Source: Bradyrhizobium sp. ISRA430
GTDB lineage: Bacteria; Pseudomonadota; Alphaproteobacteria; Rhizobiales; Xanthobacteraceae
Reading direction: 5' to 3'
NCBI RefSeq assembly: GCF_029909975.1
Contig: NZ_CP094516.1
Span: 1,674,001-1,738,000, forward strand
DNA length: 64,000 bases
Within the stretch, counting starts at the first letter, position 1; each line of letters starts with the position of its first letter. Positions 1 to 9,008 of this stretch are shown here, one piece after another. Position numbers and translations under genes: made by a program. The notes under the pieces were generated by a model. The model made no database searches, had not been told where the DNA came from, and saw nothing but the letters and a program-made list of their open reading frames with translations.

Positions 1-143
1 CTTCATGTTTAAGCTACTCGCATCGCGCATCGCGATGGCACTCGGTATGTAAGCTCGCAGGATGGGTGGAGCGAAGCGATAACCATCGATTCCGCTTCTC
101 AATCGCAATGGGTTCGATTCACTGTTGATTGTCGCCCCCCTCT

Positions 144-950
144 TCAATCGACGATCGCAGAACCGGCATCAGCGATACTGGCGAGATATTTTGCCGGCGG
201 TCTCCCAAGCGCCTTCTTGAACATCGTGATGAAGGCCGCGACGGATTCATAACCGAGATCGGCCGAAACCTGCTGCACGCTCGCACCGGAGGTCAGCTCT
301 CGTATAGCTACGATCAGGTGCAGTTGCTGACGCCAGCGCCCGAAGGTCAGCCCCGTTTCCTTGGCGACGAGGCGTGCGAGGCTGCTCTCGCTGAGGGCGA
401 CGCGATTGGCCCATTCGGCCAGGGTGCTGCGGTCGGACGGGTCTTCCGCCAGCGCTGCAGCAATCCGCTTCAACCGCGGCTCGGGCGAGAGCGGCAGATG
501 TAACTGCTGAACGGGCATGCGGGGTAGCTCACGCAGAAGGACGCTCGCCAGGAGGTCCACCCTCGCCTCATCATCTGCAACCTGATCGGACAACTCGACG
601 ATCAATTCACGCAGTAGCGGCGAGATCGAAAGCGTGCAGCATTGATCCGGCAGGTCGACAATATCCGGCTCGATGTAGACGAAAAAGAGCCGGGCATTGG
701 CTGTCGCGAGGTTGCTGTGCTGCATGCCGCCCGGAACCCACACCCCGCAATGAGGTGGCACCATCCATAGGCCACTGGGAACGCGACAGGTGACGCCGCC
801 TCCCAGCGCGAAGATAAGTTGCCCCTTGCGGTGCCTGTGATCGGGCACCTCCACCCTGGATCCGAGAACGTCAACGCGCACGGCGATAACCGGCGCGGAG
901 AGATCGTCCACATCGAGATTCGGCCACGGAAAGCGAAGAGGCTGCCGCAT
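144..950 (-). CDS. AraC-family transcriptional regulator with cupin sensor domain
   Basis: A 268-residue protein. The N-terminal half (about 20-110) reads as an AraC-type cupin: a DHRHRKGQL stretch, then a PSGLWMVPPHCGVWVPGGMQH block typical of small-effector sensing in this family. The C-terminal 100 residues carry the two helix-turn-helix motifs, seen as LAEWANRVALSESSLARLVAKETG and the second one around DLGYESVAAFITMFKKALGRPPAKY, the usual AraC signature end. The start is the ATG nearest the first cupin strand. It is divergently oriented to the carboxylesterase gene that begins about 125 bases away, so that gene is the likely target. The effector is unknown. Confidence 0.9.
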   Translation of the reverse strand: MRQPLRFPWPNLDVDDLSAPVIAVRVDVLGSRVEVPDHRHRKGQLIFALGGGVTCRVPSGLWMVPPHCGVWVPGGMQHSNLATANARLFFVYIEPDIVDLPDQCCTLSISPLLRELIVELSDQVADDEARVDLLASVLLRELPRMPVQQLHLPLSPEPRLKRIAAALAEDPSDRSTLAEWANRVALSESSLARLVAKETGLTFGRWRQQLHLIVAIRELTSGASVQQVSADLGYESVAAFITMFKKALGRPPAKYLASIADAGSAIVD

Positions 951-1076
951 GACGATTGCATGTTTCTAGTAATTGATTGGCTGAATATCTAAATTCAGCA
1001 GGGGCGAAAGTCCATAGGTTGCCGCCTGAACCTGTCTGGCGGCGGCCAGGCGCTCACGCGATCAAGAGAGACGACC

Positions 1077-2627
1077 ATGCATGGCTTCATGACCTCGAAA
1101 GCAGCCGAGCTCGGACGTGAGGTCCGCACGCAAGCAGGTCTCGTGCGAGGTCTCCGACGGGATGCGAGCGGCGTGCTGGCGTTCAAGGGCATTCCCTACG
1201 CAGCACCCCCGGTCGGACCTCTGCGTTGGTGTGCACCGCAGCCCCCGGCGCCCTGGGGCAGCGTGCGCGATGCGCTTGTCTTTGGCGCGGGGTGTCTTTC
1301 AGCACTCGAAAATGACCATCGGCCGGGACCGCGCGACGAGGATTGCCTCTATCTCAACATCTGGACCGCAGCGAAGCGCGCGGACGAGAAGCGGCCAGTG
1401 ATGGTGTGGATTCATGGCGGCGGCTTTCAATTCGGCTCCTCGGCCAACCCCGCCACCGACGGCGGCGCGTTGGCAGCCGAGGGTGTCGTCGTCGTCAGCT
1501 TCAATTATCGCCTCGGCGTCTTCGGCTTTTTCGCCCATCCCTATCTCGATACGGAGGCGCCGTCAGGCAACTACGGCCTGCAGGATCAACTGGCAGCACT
1601 ACGCTGGATCAAGGCCAACATCGCCGGCTTCGGCGGTGATCCCGACAACGTCACCCTGTTCGGCGAGTCCGCCGGTGCCATGGCCGTCGGCATTTTGATG
1701 GCCTCCCCGCTCGCACATGGACTGTTTCACAAGGCCATTGGACAGAGCGGCGCATTCTGGGATGGCAAACACGGACCACTCCAGGGTTTCGAAGAATCCC
1801 GCGCGCGCGGCATCGCTTTCGCCCGGCAACAGGGCGATGCATCCATCGCAGCTTTGCGCACCATGCCGGCCGCCCTGTTGAATGCAGCCGCGCCGTGGAG
1901 CTTCAAGACCAGCCCCGTCGTTGCGGCATTCTCACCGAGTATCGATCGCTATGTGGTGCCGGACGTGCCTGCTCGGCGATTCCTGCGCGGCAAACAGATG
2001 CACATCCCCTTGCTGGCGGGTTGGAATATCGCCGAGGAATTCCCTTTCCCTGCGCAATCACTCCCCGATCAGTCGGCGCCCGCCTTTCTCGCCGCGGCCG
2101 AGAAGATGTTCGGCAAGGAGCGCATGGCCGATTTCCTGAAGGTCTACCCGGCCGGGACCGACGCGGAGGCCAAGGCTTCCGCGGCTGCACTCACGGGCGA
2201 CTATGTGATCAGCGAGCAGGTCTGGCAATGGCTGCGGCTACATCGACGCGGCAGGCGTGCGCCCGTCTACGGCTACCTGTTCAGCTATACGTCGCCCTAC
2301 ACGCCCATCGCCTCGCACGTCACCGAGATCCCCTTCGTCTTCGGCACACTGACACCGCAACAAGTGATCGGCAGTACAACGCCACCGGCTGAGGAGGACC
2401 GCGCTCTGGCGCGGACGATGATGAGCTATTGGGTGAATTTCGCGACGCACGGGGATCCGAACGGATCCGGTCTGCCAGCTTGGCCCCTCTATGATGAGAA
2501 CGACGTCGTGCAGATCCTCGACACAACGATCCAAGCCCGCCCCAATCCGCAAGCCGCTCGCTTCCGCTTCCTCGACAGTTTCAGGCAGAATGGCATCCTG
2601 CCGATGCGCTGGCGCGAAATGCGGTAA
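1077..2627 (+). CDS. Type-B carboxylesterase/lipase
   Basis: A 516-residue serine hydrolase of the cholinesterase/para-nitrobenzyl esterase family, which hydrolyses carboxylic esters. Visible features are the N-terminal FKGIPYAAPPVGPLRW block, the oxyanion motif HGGGF at 113-117, the nucleophile elbow GESAG with Ser198, a catalytic acid candidate in WNIAEE near 320, and the catalytic His414 in SHVTEIPFVFG. Length is normal for the family. No clear signal peptide is present, so it is probably cytoplasmic. Starts at residue 1 or residue 5 (1089) are both possible. It diverges from an AraC regulator. The natural ester substrate cannot be read from sequence. Confidence 0.93.
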   Translation: MHGFMTSKAAELGREVRTQAGLVRGLRRDASGVLAFKGIPYAAPPVGPLRWCAPQPPAPWGSVRDALVFGAGCLSALENDHRPGPRDEDCLYLNIWTAAKRADEKRPVMVWIHGGGFQFGSSANPATDGGALAAEGVVVVSFNYRLGVFGFFAHPYLDTEAPSGNYGLQDQLAALRWIKANIAGFGGDPDNVTLFGESAGAMAVGILMASPLAHGLFHKAIGQSGAFWDGKHGPLQGFEESRARGIAFARQQGDASIAALRTMPAALLNAAAPWSFKTSPVVAAFSPSIDRYVVPDVPARRFLRGKQMHIPLLAGWNIAEEFPFPAQSLPDQSAPAFLAAAEKMFGKERMADFLKVYPAGTDAEAKASAAALTGDYVISEQVWQWLRLHRRGRRAPVYGYLFSYTSPYTPIASHVTEIPFVFGTLTPQQVIGSTTPPAEEDRALARTMMSYWVNFATHGDPNGSGLPAWPLYDENDVVQILDTTIQARPNPQAARFRFLDSFRQNGILPMRWREMR

Positions 2628-2648
2628 GCGGCTCAACATCGTAATTTC

Positions 2649-2680
2649 GTAGGGCGGGTTGGCAAAAGCGTAACCCGCTA
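2649..2680. repeat. Short copy of the GGGTT/AACCC palindromic repeat
   Basis: Just after the esterase stop, GCGGGTT (2654-2660) and AACCCGC (2672-2678) form a perfect 7-bp stem around an 11-base loop. The unit GTAGGGCGGGTT...GTAACCCGC matches in style the longer copies at 15743-15862 and 45925-45992. It may also act as the 3' hairpin of the esterase transcript, although no T-run follows. The rest of 2628-2828 shows nothing recognisable. Confidence 0.5.
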
Positions 2681-2828
2681 TCTATGAGCGCGGCGCGATG
2701 AGAGAGATGCTGGATTACGTCCTCACGACGGAAAAATTACCGACGACAACCTCCAACGGCCGGAGATTCAAGTGCATCGGTCATTGCAAGGTTACTCTCA
2801 GCCTTCAGGCGGTTTTCGCGAACTTCGC

Positions 2829-3974
2829 CTACATGCTCCGAAGGAAGTCGATCATCGCGGTGCTGACCTCAGCCGCACGTTCCTGCTGGGTCCAATGGCC
2901 GCAAGCCGCGAGCATGACTGGCGGTCGGAGTTTGGGAACGAAGCTCGACTGCTTGGCTATGGCCTGTTCAAACGCAGTAGCAACGAAGTCGCGGTCGCCC
3001 ACGATGTAGAGCGCCGGGACAGATACCGCCGTCCCGTCAAAGGGGGCCATGAGCTCCCAGCCGCGATCAATGTTGCGCCACCAGGCGAGCGGACCGTGAA
3101 ACCCGCTCCGCGTGAATGCTTCGACATAAACATCGATGTCCGAATCCGTGATCCAAGCCGGCAAGGATGCCGGATCGGATAACAAAGCACCCTGGCGGGG
3201 CATCATCCCGCCAGCAAACCCGCCGCCCGGCGGCCTGTCACCCGAGAGCGAGTAGAACTGACCACGGAATGTGCGCCGCAAGTCCTTCCCGAGAGCCACT
3301 TCAGCCTGGGGGGTTTGGAGGAAGAGCTGGTAGAACACCGCATCTTTGGTCCGCGGCATGAGCGTCGTTGGTGGCCCCGAACTGCCAAACGCGCGCGGCC
3401 GGAACGGTGGGCTGAGAGCGATGACGGCCCGGAAGATGTCGGGGCGCAGAAGCGCCGTTTGCCATGCTATCGCGGCGCCGATGTCGTGGCCGGCGATCAC
3501 CGCTTGCTTAGCACCCAGACCATCGACGAGACCCACGATGTCGCCGATGTCATCGAGAATCGTATACTTCTCCGCCTCCTCCGGACGGTCGCTGTGCCCA
3601 TAGCCGCGCAAGTCGGGTGCCACCGCACGGAACCCGGCCTTCGCCAGCGCCGGGAGCTGATGCCGCCAGGAATACCAGCACTCGGGAAAGCCGTGGCAGA
3701 GGATGATGAGCGGACCGTCACCCTGCTCGGCAACGTGCAAACGGATGCCGTTCGTCTCGATCATGCGATGCGTCACCTCGGGCATCGTCGAATCCGGCCA
3801 AGATGTCGACTGAGCGCTGGCCCCGCTCGATTCGGGGGTGGCGGCGCTTGACCGCTCCGCGAACGCGGCACCGACGGTGAGCGCGCCTGCCGCCCAAAGC
3901 ATGTCGCGTCGCGATAGCGTCGTGTCTCGTATTGCGCTGCTCCCTTCATCGTCGCTCGGCTGCAGCTTCGGCAT
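2829..3974 (-). CDS. Tat-exported epoxide hydrolase-like alpha/beta hydrolase
   Basis: A 381-residue alpha/beta hydrolase with a twin-arginine signal near its N-terminus (LSRRDMLWAAGALTVGAAFA), so the folded enzyme is probably exported. The core shows HGFPECWYSWRHQ (oxyanion region), LRGYGHSDRP, the nucleophile elbow GHDIG with Asp instead of Ser, a late acid in VGDRDF and the catalytic His in ACGHWTQQE. The Asp nucleophile and HGFPE motif point to the epoxide hydrolase/dehalogenase branch. AAGGAG lies 8 bases before the chosen ATG; an ATG at 3980 leaves only 2 bases. It follows the YciI-like gene by 13 bases, as a two-gene leftward operon. The substrate is unknown. Confidence 0.88.
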   Translation of the reverse strand: MPKLQPSDDEGSSAIRDTTLSRRDMLWAAGALTVGAAFAERSSAATPESSGASAQSTSWPDSTMPEVTHRMIETNGIRLHVAEQGDGPLIILCHGFPECWYSWRHQLPALAKAGFRAVAPDLRGYGHSDRPEEAEKYTILDDIGDIVGLVDGLGAKQAVIAGHDIGAAIAWQTALLRPDIFRAVIALSPPFRPRAFGSSGPPTTLMPRTKDAVFYQLFLQTPQAEVALGKDLRRTFRGQFYSLSGDRPPGGGFAGGMMPRQGALLSDPASLPAWITDSDIDVYVEAFTRSGFHGPLAWWRNIDRGWELMAPFDGTAVSVPALYIVGDRDFVATAFEQAIAKQSSFVPKLRPPVMLAACGHWTQQERAAEVSTAMIDFLRSM

Positions 3975-3987
3975 CACCATGACTCCT

Positions 3988-4416
3988 TCATTGCGCTGGT
4001 GCGGGATTGGCCATGAGCAAACCGAGCGGCACGAGTGGACCGACTGCGATGTACTCCTGGTCCATGAGATTTGCCTTGCCCAGCGGCAGGCCTTCCATGA
4101 TCGTCTGCGCCTCGGCGACGTCCTTTGTATCCAGCAACAAGACGACTCCACGGCCATCGCCACGCGAATACCATTGGCGAATCTTGCCACTGAGATAGAG
4201 CTGCACGGTCGCCCGGATTTCAGCAGGCATGACGGCCATCACCTGTTCGCGCGCGACACCGGCCTTCACGCCAAGGATGACGATCACGCCGGTGGCTGTG
4301 GGCGAGAAGGTCTGAGCCTTGACAGCGGATGTGATGGACGTAGCTCCCATCAGCGTCAGGGCGAGTGCAAAGACGACGTGACGGAGGGGGTTCGCCGTTC
4401 TCTTTTCTGCGATCAT
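3988..4416 (-). CDS. Exported YciI-like (dimeric alpha-beta barrel) protein
   Basis: A 142-residue protein starting with a signal peptide: positive n-region RTANPLRH, hydrophobic core VVFALALTLMGATSITSA, cleavage after VKA. The mature part resembles the YciI/muconolactone-isomerase-like ferredoxin fold (VIVILGVKAGV..EQV at the start; GVVLLLDTKDVAEAQTIMEGLPL in the second half; a final EYIAVGPL strand). A GGAAGGA ribosome site precedes the chosen ATG; in-frame ATGs further upstream lie in non-coding-looking sequence. Co-transcribed with the epoxide hydrolase-like gene. Families of this fold are often small dimeric enzymes, but no catalytic residues can be assigned here. Confidence 0.75.
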   Translation of the reverse strand: MIAEKRTANPLRHVVFALALTLMGATSITSAVKAQTFSPTATGVIVILGVKAGVAREQVMAVMPAEIRATVQLYLSGKIRQWYSRGDGRGVVLLLDTKDVAEAQTIMEGLPLGKANLMDQEYIAVGPLVPLGLLMANPAPAQ

Positions 4417-4548
4417 TGCGGGCTTCCTTCCAGGTGGCCGCTCGCTGGCTGCATTCTTGGTGACTTGCGCTGTTTTGGCGTCCGAGCTCTGGCCGTTCAC
4501 ATAGAAGCTCGAGATGTCGTTTGCCTCATCGATTTGTTCACATATGGT

Positions 4549-4562
4549 GTTCACAAATGAAC
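4549..4562. promoter_or_regulatory. Palindrome GTTCA-N4-TGAAC, candidate LysR operator
   Basis: The divergent region between the YciI-like/epoxide hydrolase operon and the LysR gene contains GTTCACAAATGAAC, 5-bp arms with a 4-base spacer, ending a few bases before the LysR start. A direct repeat of GTTCA lies 13 bases further left (4536-4540). Repeated half-sites spaced over one helical turn fit LysR binding, but this is inference from position only. Confidence 0.4.
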
Positions 4563-4572
4563 AGGGATGATG

Positions 4573-5484
4573 ATGCCCATGACCTGGCAGTGGGATGACG
4601 TACGCTTCTTCCTGGCCGTAGCGCGCGCCGGCAGCCTGTCGGGAGCTGCCCGTGCCTTGGGCGTGGGTCATGTGACGGTTGGGCGGCGGGTTGCGCTGCT
4701 CGAGGAGCGGCTCGGGGTGACACTGCTGAACCGGACCCCGGATGGCTTTGTGACCACGTCGGCCGGGGAGGCCATCCTGCGCCAATGCGCGACAATGGAG
4801 AGCGCCGCCATGGATCTTGAGCGCATTGTCGCCGGACGCGACGCGCTGCTCACGGGCTCGGTTCGGATAACCACGACCGAGGCGCTCGCCTATCAGTTGG
4901 TAGCGCCTGCCATTGCGGCGCTGCGCGAAACCCATCCAGAGCTGCGTGTGGATTTGATCGCCGGCGTTCGCTCGCTCGACATCGCGCGCCGCGAGGCCGA
5001 CCTTGCGATCAGATTTAGCCGGCCGTCGGCTTCGGACCTCGTTTGTCGCAAGTTAGGCGAAGTCGCCTTCTCACTTTACGCGTCGAAGCACTACCTGGCG
5101 AGCACAGGAGTCCCGAAGCAGGGCCAGGGATTGGCGGATTTCGACCTGATCACCTTCACAGCGCCGCCAACCGCGATGAAGCCTTTCATGGGCGAGTCGC
5201 TCGAAGGTGCGCGGATAGCGCTTCGCTGCGACAACCCTCTCATCCAGCTTCGAGCCGCGGCGAGCAAAGCGGGCATTGCCGAAGCTGCCTGCTTTCTCGG
5301 CGATTCCGCGCCGGATCTGGTCCGCGTTTGGCCCGACAGGGCGCCGGCACGACGCGTGCTGTGGCTGATCGTGCATCAGGACATGCGGCGCGCCGCCCGC
5401 ATCAGAGCCGTCTCAAGCGCAATCGCCGAGGCGTTCCGCCGCCAGAGACGAATTTTGGAGCACGGCAGCCTCACCCCGACTTAG
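4573..5484 (+). CDS. LysR-family transcriptional regulator
   Basis: A 303-residue LysR regulator. The N-terminal winged helix-turn-helix spans roughly 4-62 (WDDVRFFLAVARAGSLSGAA, VTVGRRVALLEERLGVTLLNRT). The remainder is a shortened periplasmic-binding-like effector domain. The WDDVRFFLAVAR opening is typical of the branch acting on divergent single operons. Three consecutive ATG codons (4567, 4570, 4573) follow AGGG; the third gives the best 6-base spacing. The divergent exported hydrolase operon is its likely target. Confidence 0.92.
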   Translation: MPMTWQWDDVRFFLAVARAGSLSGAARALGVGHVTVGRRVALLEERLGVTLLNRTPDGFVTTSAGEAILRQCATMESAAMDLERIVAGRDALLTGSVRITTTEALAYQLVAPAIAALRETHPELRVDLIAGVRSLDIARREADLAIRFSRPSASDLVCRKLGEVAFSLYASKHYLASTGVPKQGQGLADFDLITFTAPPTAMKPFMGESLEGARIALRCDNPLIQLRAAASKAGIAEAACFLGDSAPDLVRVWPDRAPARRVLWLIVHQDMRRAARIRAVSSAIAEAFRRQRRILEHGSLTPT

Positions 5485-5872
5485 GTGCGCGAAGTATTGC
5501 ATCGTCCTGCCTCACTCCCACTCGATTGTTTTAAATGATGATAACGCGCTGAATTTTCGCCGCAATTTTTTCTGTGCCCGATGAAGAACCGTCTCACCGA
5601 TCCGTCAGAAATTCGCGCTCTTGAATTCAAAAGCAAATTTCGCCGATTTGGATTCTGTCCGGTTTCAGCGACTATCGACAACGATCGGTCGATATTTTTG
5701 CAATCTCCAATGATAGTGGCATCACCGACCGGCTGAAAAAAAGACCGTCAGCGCTGTAGCGCATGACGCGCAGCCCCTCCGCCTCCATGGTTCACGTCGC
5801 CCGGGGCGACCTCAAGCACGAGATCGAGAAGGCTTCGATAGCGGAAACGAGTAACGTGAACGAAACTGCGCC
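5485..5872. other. 388-bp intergenic gap with no recognisable gene
   Basis: This stretch lies between convergent LysR genes. It is noticeably richer in A/T than its neighbours (for example around 5560-5720) and carries only short, unlikely open frames. No palindromic repeat of the types seen elsewhere, tRNA, or strong terminator was recognised. Confidence 0.5.
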
Positions 5873-6784
5873 CTAGAAGCGGATGAGGCTCCTGATCCAT
5901 CGCATGCCAGGGTCACGGTGCATCCGCTCGTGCCAGATCAGGCGGAAAGAGATGCTTGGGCTGTTCGGCAGTGGCCGAACTTCAAGTCCCGCGATACTTG
6001 CAAGCCTCTCGGCCGCGCGCCGGGGGACGCAAATGACGAGATCGGTCTCGGCGATTATCCAGGGTATCGACAAGAAGTAAGGCGTGCGCAAAGTTGTCAT
6101 GGTCGGCACAACCCCAAGCTCCCGCAGCACCTCGTCGGGAAGCAATCGGTTGCCTTCGGGATACATCATGATTGCCTGGGGCGACGCGGCAATGCGCTCC
6201 AGAATGTTTCCCCGCTTCGAAAGGGCAGGATGACCTCGCCGGGCAAGACAGGCGTAATCGTCCCGGAACAACTCGCGATAGTGAAAGTCCGGCGGGAGAT
6301 CCTCGTCGGCATCGAGTGCACAGTCGAGGCCGCCGCTCTCAAGGTCCGAAAACGTGTTGGATCCGAAGGGCACCACGTCGAGGCACACGCGCGGCGCATC
6401 ACGCGCGACCTGCGCGGCAAGCCGGCCCAACACTGTCACTGAGCCGTAGTCTGTTGCGGCGATGCGGAAGGTGCGCCGCGCCGTTGCAGGATCGAAGCCG
6501 CCTCCCTCGAACATCAGCCCGATCGCAGCCAGAGCGTCGGCCACGCGGGGCTTGAGCGCCTCGGCTCGGGCAGTCAGCGCGTACCCCTTGCTGGTGCGAA
6601 CGAGCAGCGGATCGCCCAGCGCCCGCCGAAGGCGCGCAACAGCACGACTCGCGGCAGGCTGGCTCAAGCCCAGCATCTCACCGGACTGAGTGACGCTCGC
6701 AGTGTCGAGGAGTGCCGCGAGCATGCGCAGGGTTTTCAAGTCAATCTGGTCGAGTTGTGCATCCGGTTCGCGCATGTTGAGCAT
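5873..6784 (-). CDS. LysR-family regulator of the NodD/NahR-like type
   Basis: A 303-residue regulator with the LysR helix-turn-helix at about 12-70 (LKTLRMLAALLDTASVTQSGEMLGLSQPAASRAVARLRRALGDPLLVRT) and a type-2 effector domain beginning FRIAATDYGSVTVLG. FRIAATDY and GDPLLVR are hallmarks of the NahR/NodD-like branch that responds to aromatic or small organic acids. The frame is open further upstream to 7018, but that part overlaps the divergent hydrolase gene, so the ATG at 6784 was chosen; 6775 is an alternative. The divergent exported hydrolase starting 65 bases away is the likely target. Confidence 0.88.
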   Translation of the reverse strand: MLNMREPDAQLDQIDLKTLRMLAALLDTASVTQSGEMLGLSQPAASRAVARLRRALGDPLLVRTSKGYALTARAEALKPRVADALAAIGLMFEGGGFDPATARRTFRIAATDYGSVTVLGRLAAQVARDAPRVCLDVVPFGSNTFSDLESGGLDCALDADEDLPPDFHYRELFRDDYACLARRGHPALSKRGNILERIAASPQAIMMYPEGNRLLPDEVLRELGVVPTMTTLRTPYFLSIPWIIAETDLVICVPRRAAERLASIAGLEVRPLPNSPSISFRLIWHERMHRDPGMRWIRSLIRF

Positions 6785-6849
6785 GCTAGCTGCGGCGTTT
6801 TCCGAATACAACCGCATGGATAAGTTGGGGGCCAACCAGGAGATGCCCC

Positions 6850-7938
6850 ATGCACACCGCCCCCGCACTTGCCCTTGCCATCGCCACGACCACCACACTC
6901 GCGAGCGTGCCTGCTCTCGCTCAGGCGGGCGGACCGGCCGCGAGCCGTCCAGCCGCCACCCTAAGCGGTCCGTTCGAGACGCAACCTTGGGGGCCGCATC
7001 GACGGCTTGAGACCCCACGCTACTCGGTCGAGCGCGTTACATACCTGAGCGAGGGTACGGAGGTGGTTGGCAACTTGTTCACGCCAGCCGGTCCCGGCCG
7101 CAAGCCAGCGATCATTGTCATCGGCCCGGTCGCCTTCGTGAAAGAGCAGTCCCCGATCCAGTATGCCTCACGCCTCGTACGCGACGGTTACGTCACCCTC
7201 GTCTTCGATCCGCGCCACCACGGCGAGAGCGGGGGCGAGCCGCGCCGGCACGAAAGCGGGGCGGCGAAGATCGACGACCTGCGCGCCTCCGTCGACTTCC
7301 TGATCGCCCGCGGCGACGTCGACCCGGAGCGCATCTTCATCCTCGCCATCTGCCAGGGCGTGAACTGGGGTATCGAGGCCGCTAGCCTCGACCCGCGTGT
7401 GAAGGCGCTCGCCATCGTTGCCGGACATTATCTGACGCCCGAGGTGGCGAGGATGTATGTGGGCGATACGGCGGAGGCGCGCATAAGCCGCTCTCGCGAG
7501 GCCGAGGCCCGGTTCAAGGCAACGGGCGAAGTCTCCTATATTCCCGTCGTCTCGGCTCAGCCGACGCCGCCCGATCCGACCGCGCTGCTGACCGCGCCTC
7601 CGATCCACCAGTTCTACATCCGCTGGGCGGACCGCGGCCCGTTCTGGAATTTCCACGGCCTGTGGGAGAACCGGATGACCGCCATGTCCGAGGCGGCGAT
7701 CTGGAGCTACGACGTACGCACGACGATGGCGCGCCTCACCACGCCGACCCTCATGGTCCATGCCGATCGCGCGGCCTCTGGCCCGCAGATCCCGCGAGAC
7801 CTCTTCGAGAGCATTCCGGCGGCCCACAAGGAACTCGTCTGGCTGGGATCGCAGAACCAGCTCCAGTTCTATGAGGATCCGATCACCATCGATCAGGTGG
7901 TACCCCACGTCGCCCGCTTCTTCTCCAACCGCTCCTGA
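6850..7938 (+). CDS. Exported alpha/beta hydrolase with Cys nucleophile
   Basis: A 362-residue protein with an N-terminal signal peptide (MHTAPALALAIATTTTLASVPALAQA). The fold is alpha/beta hydrolase of the YcjY/dienelactone-hydrolase-like type: PAIIVIGPVAFVKEQ, then FDPRHHGESGG, then AICQGVNWG at the nucleophile elbow, where the usual Ser is replaced by Cys. A late acid is plausible in TLMVHADRAASG. A catalytic His is not obvious: the best candidate is near the C-terminus in DQVVPHVARFF. It is divergent from a LysR gene. Enzymes of this kind act on esters or lactones, but the substrate is unknown. Confidence 0.85.
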   Translation: MHTAPALALAIATTTTLASVPALAQAGGPAASRPAATLSGPFETQPWGPHRRLETPRYSVERVTYLSEGTEVVGNLFTPAGPGRKPAIIVIGPVAFVKEQSPIQYASRLVRDGYVTLVFDPRHHGESGGEPRRHESGAAKIDDLRASVDFLIARGDVDPERIFILAICQGVNWGIEAASLDPRVKALAIVAGHYLTPEVARMYVGDTAEARISRSREAEARFKATGEVSYIPVVSAQPTPPDPTALLTAPPIHQFYIRWADRGPFWNFHGLWENRMTAMSEAAIWSYDVRTTMARLTTPTLMVHADRAASGPQIPRDLFESIPAAHKELVWLGSQNQLQFYEDPITIDQVVPHVARFFSNRS

Positions 7939-8052
7939 GGCGCCGGACTGAAGTGACGCTGGCGCCGTGCACATGAGGCTCGCCGAAGAAAGGCCCTGCC
8001 GTGCCGGCGCCGGATCGCAAGCAACATGACCCGAACAATTAGGAGACTTCCC

Positions 8053-8955
8053 ATGCGTGTCTTCCTGACCGGCGCGACCGGCTTCATTGGTTCTCACATC
8101 GTGCCCGAACTCATCGGCGCCGGCCATCAGGTGCTCGGGTTGACCCGCTCCGACGCCGGTGCGCGTTGGCTCGAGGAAGCGGGCGCCGAGGCACACTGCG
8201 GTACGATCGAGGATCCGGACCGCGTCGCTCGTGGTGCTGCGCAGGCGGATGCGGTGATCCACACCGCCTTCGATCATGATTTTTCGCGCTACGCCGAGAA
8301 TTGCGAAAAGGATCGGCGGGTGATCGAGGCAATGGGCGGCGTACTCGCCGGCTCGGACCGCCCGCTCATCATCACGTCGGTCATCGGGATGGGTAGTACA
8401 GGACTTGGCGAGCCCGCGATCGAGCAAACGGTCGACTGGCACCATGCCAATCCCCGCGCCGCATCCGAGCAGGCGGGTGCCGAGATGGCGGCAAAGGGTG
8501 TTTCGGTGCTGGTGATACGCCTGCCGCAGGTGCACGACACTGCGAAACAGGGACTCATCACACCACTGATCGAAGTCGCGCGCGCAAAGGGCGTATCCGC
8601 CTATGTCGGCGATGGCGCGAACCGCTGGCCGGCAGCACACGTCAGTGACGTAGCCCGCCTCTATCGCCTGGCACTGGAGCAACACGAGGCCGGCGCGCGC
8701 TACCACGCGGTCGCCCAGGAAGGTGTGCCGATGCGTGAAATTGCCGAAGTTGTCGGCGCAGGGCTCGGTGTGCCGGTCGTGTCGCTGTCGCAGGAGGCGG
8801 CGGCGGACCACTTCGGCTGGCTGGCGATGTTCGCCCGGCTCGATATGCCGGCGTCGAGCACATGGACGCGTGGACGTCTCCGCTGGCAACCCGCCGGTCC
8901 GAGTCTTGTCGCCGATCTCAGGGAGTGCGCCTACCGTCCCGCAGCCGCCGAATGA
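8053..8955 (+). CDS. NAD(P)-binding SDR-family protein (atypical, epimerase-like)
   Basis: A 300-residue atypical short-chain dehydrogenase/epimerase-like protein. The nucleotide-binding motif TGATGFIG is at residues 7-14 and is followed by LTRSDAGARWLEEAGAE, a typical cofactor-selecting segment. The start at 8053 is fixed by AGGAGA six bases upstream; an in-frame ATG at 8026 has no ribosome site. No classic YxxxK is seen, which is common in this group. It is clearly paralogous to the gene at 10489-11346 (shared HTAF.HDFS, EKGVSAY and DHFGW segments). Reaction unknown. Confidence 0.88.
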   Translation: MRVFLTGATGFIGSHIVPELIGAGHQVLGLTRSDAGARWLEEAGAEAHCGTIEDPDRVARGAAQADAVIHTAFDHDFSRYAENCEKDRRVIEAMGGVLAGSDRPLIITSVIGMGSTGLGEPAIEQTVDWHHANPRAASEQAGAEMAAKGVSVLVIRLPQVHDTAKQGLITPLIEVARAKGVSAYVGDGANRWPAAHVSDVARLYRLALEQHEAGARYHAVAQEGVPMREIAEVVGAGLGVPVVSLSQEAAADHFGWLAMFARLDMPASSTWTRGRLRWQPAGPSLVADLRECAYRPAAAE

Positions 8956-9008
8956 GAATTCGCGGGACACGCGGTCTCGCCGTATCGCCAGACCGCCTCT
9001 GGCAACGC

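Noticed and set aside
2698..3182. Plus-strand frames over the epoxide hydrolase 3' end
   Set aside because: Antisense to a conserved catalytic core; no ribosome sites.
5481..5681. Small minus-strand frame in the gap between LysR genes
   Set aside because: No ribosome site, no hydrophobic pattern, overlaps the LysR 3' end; probably chance.
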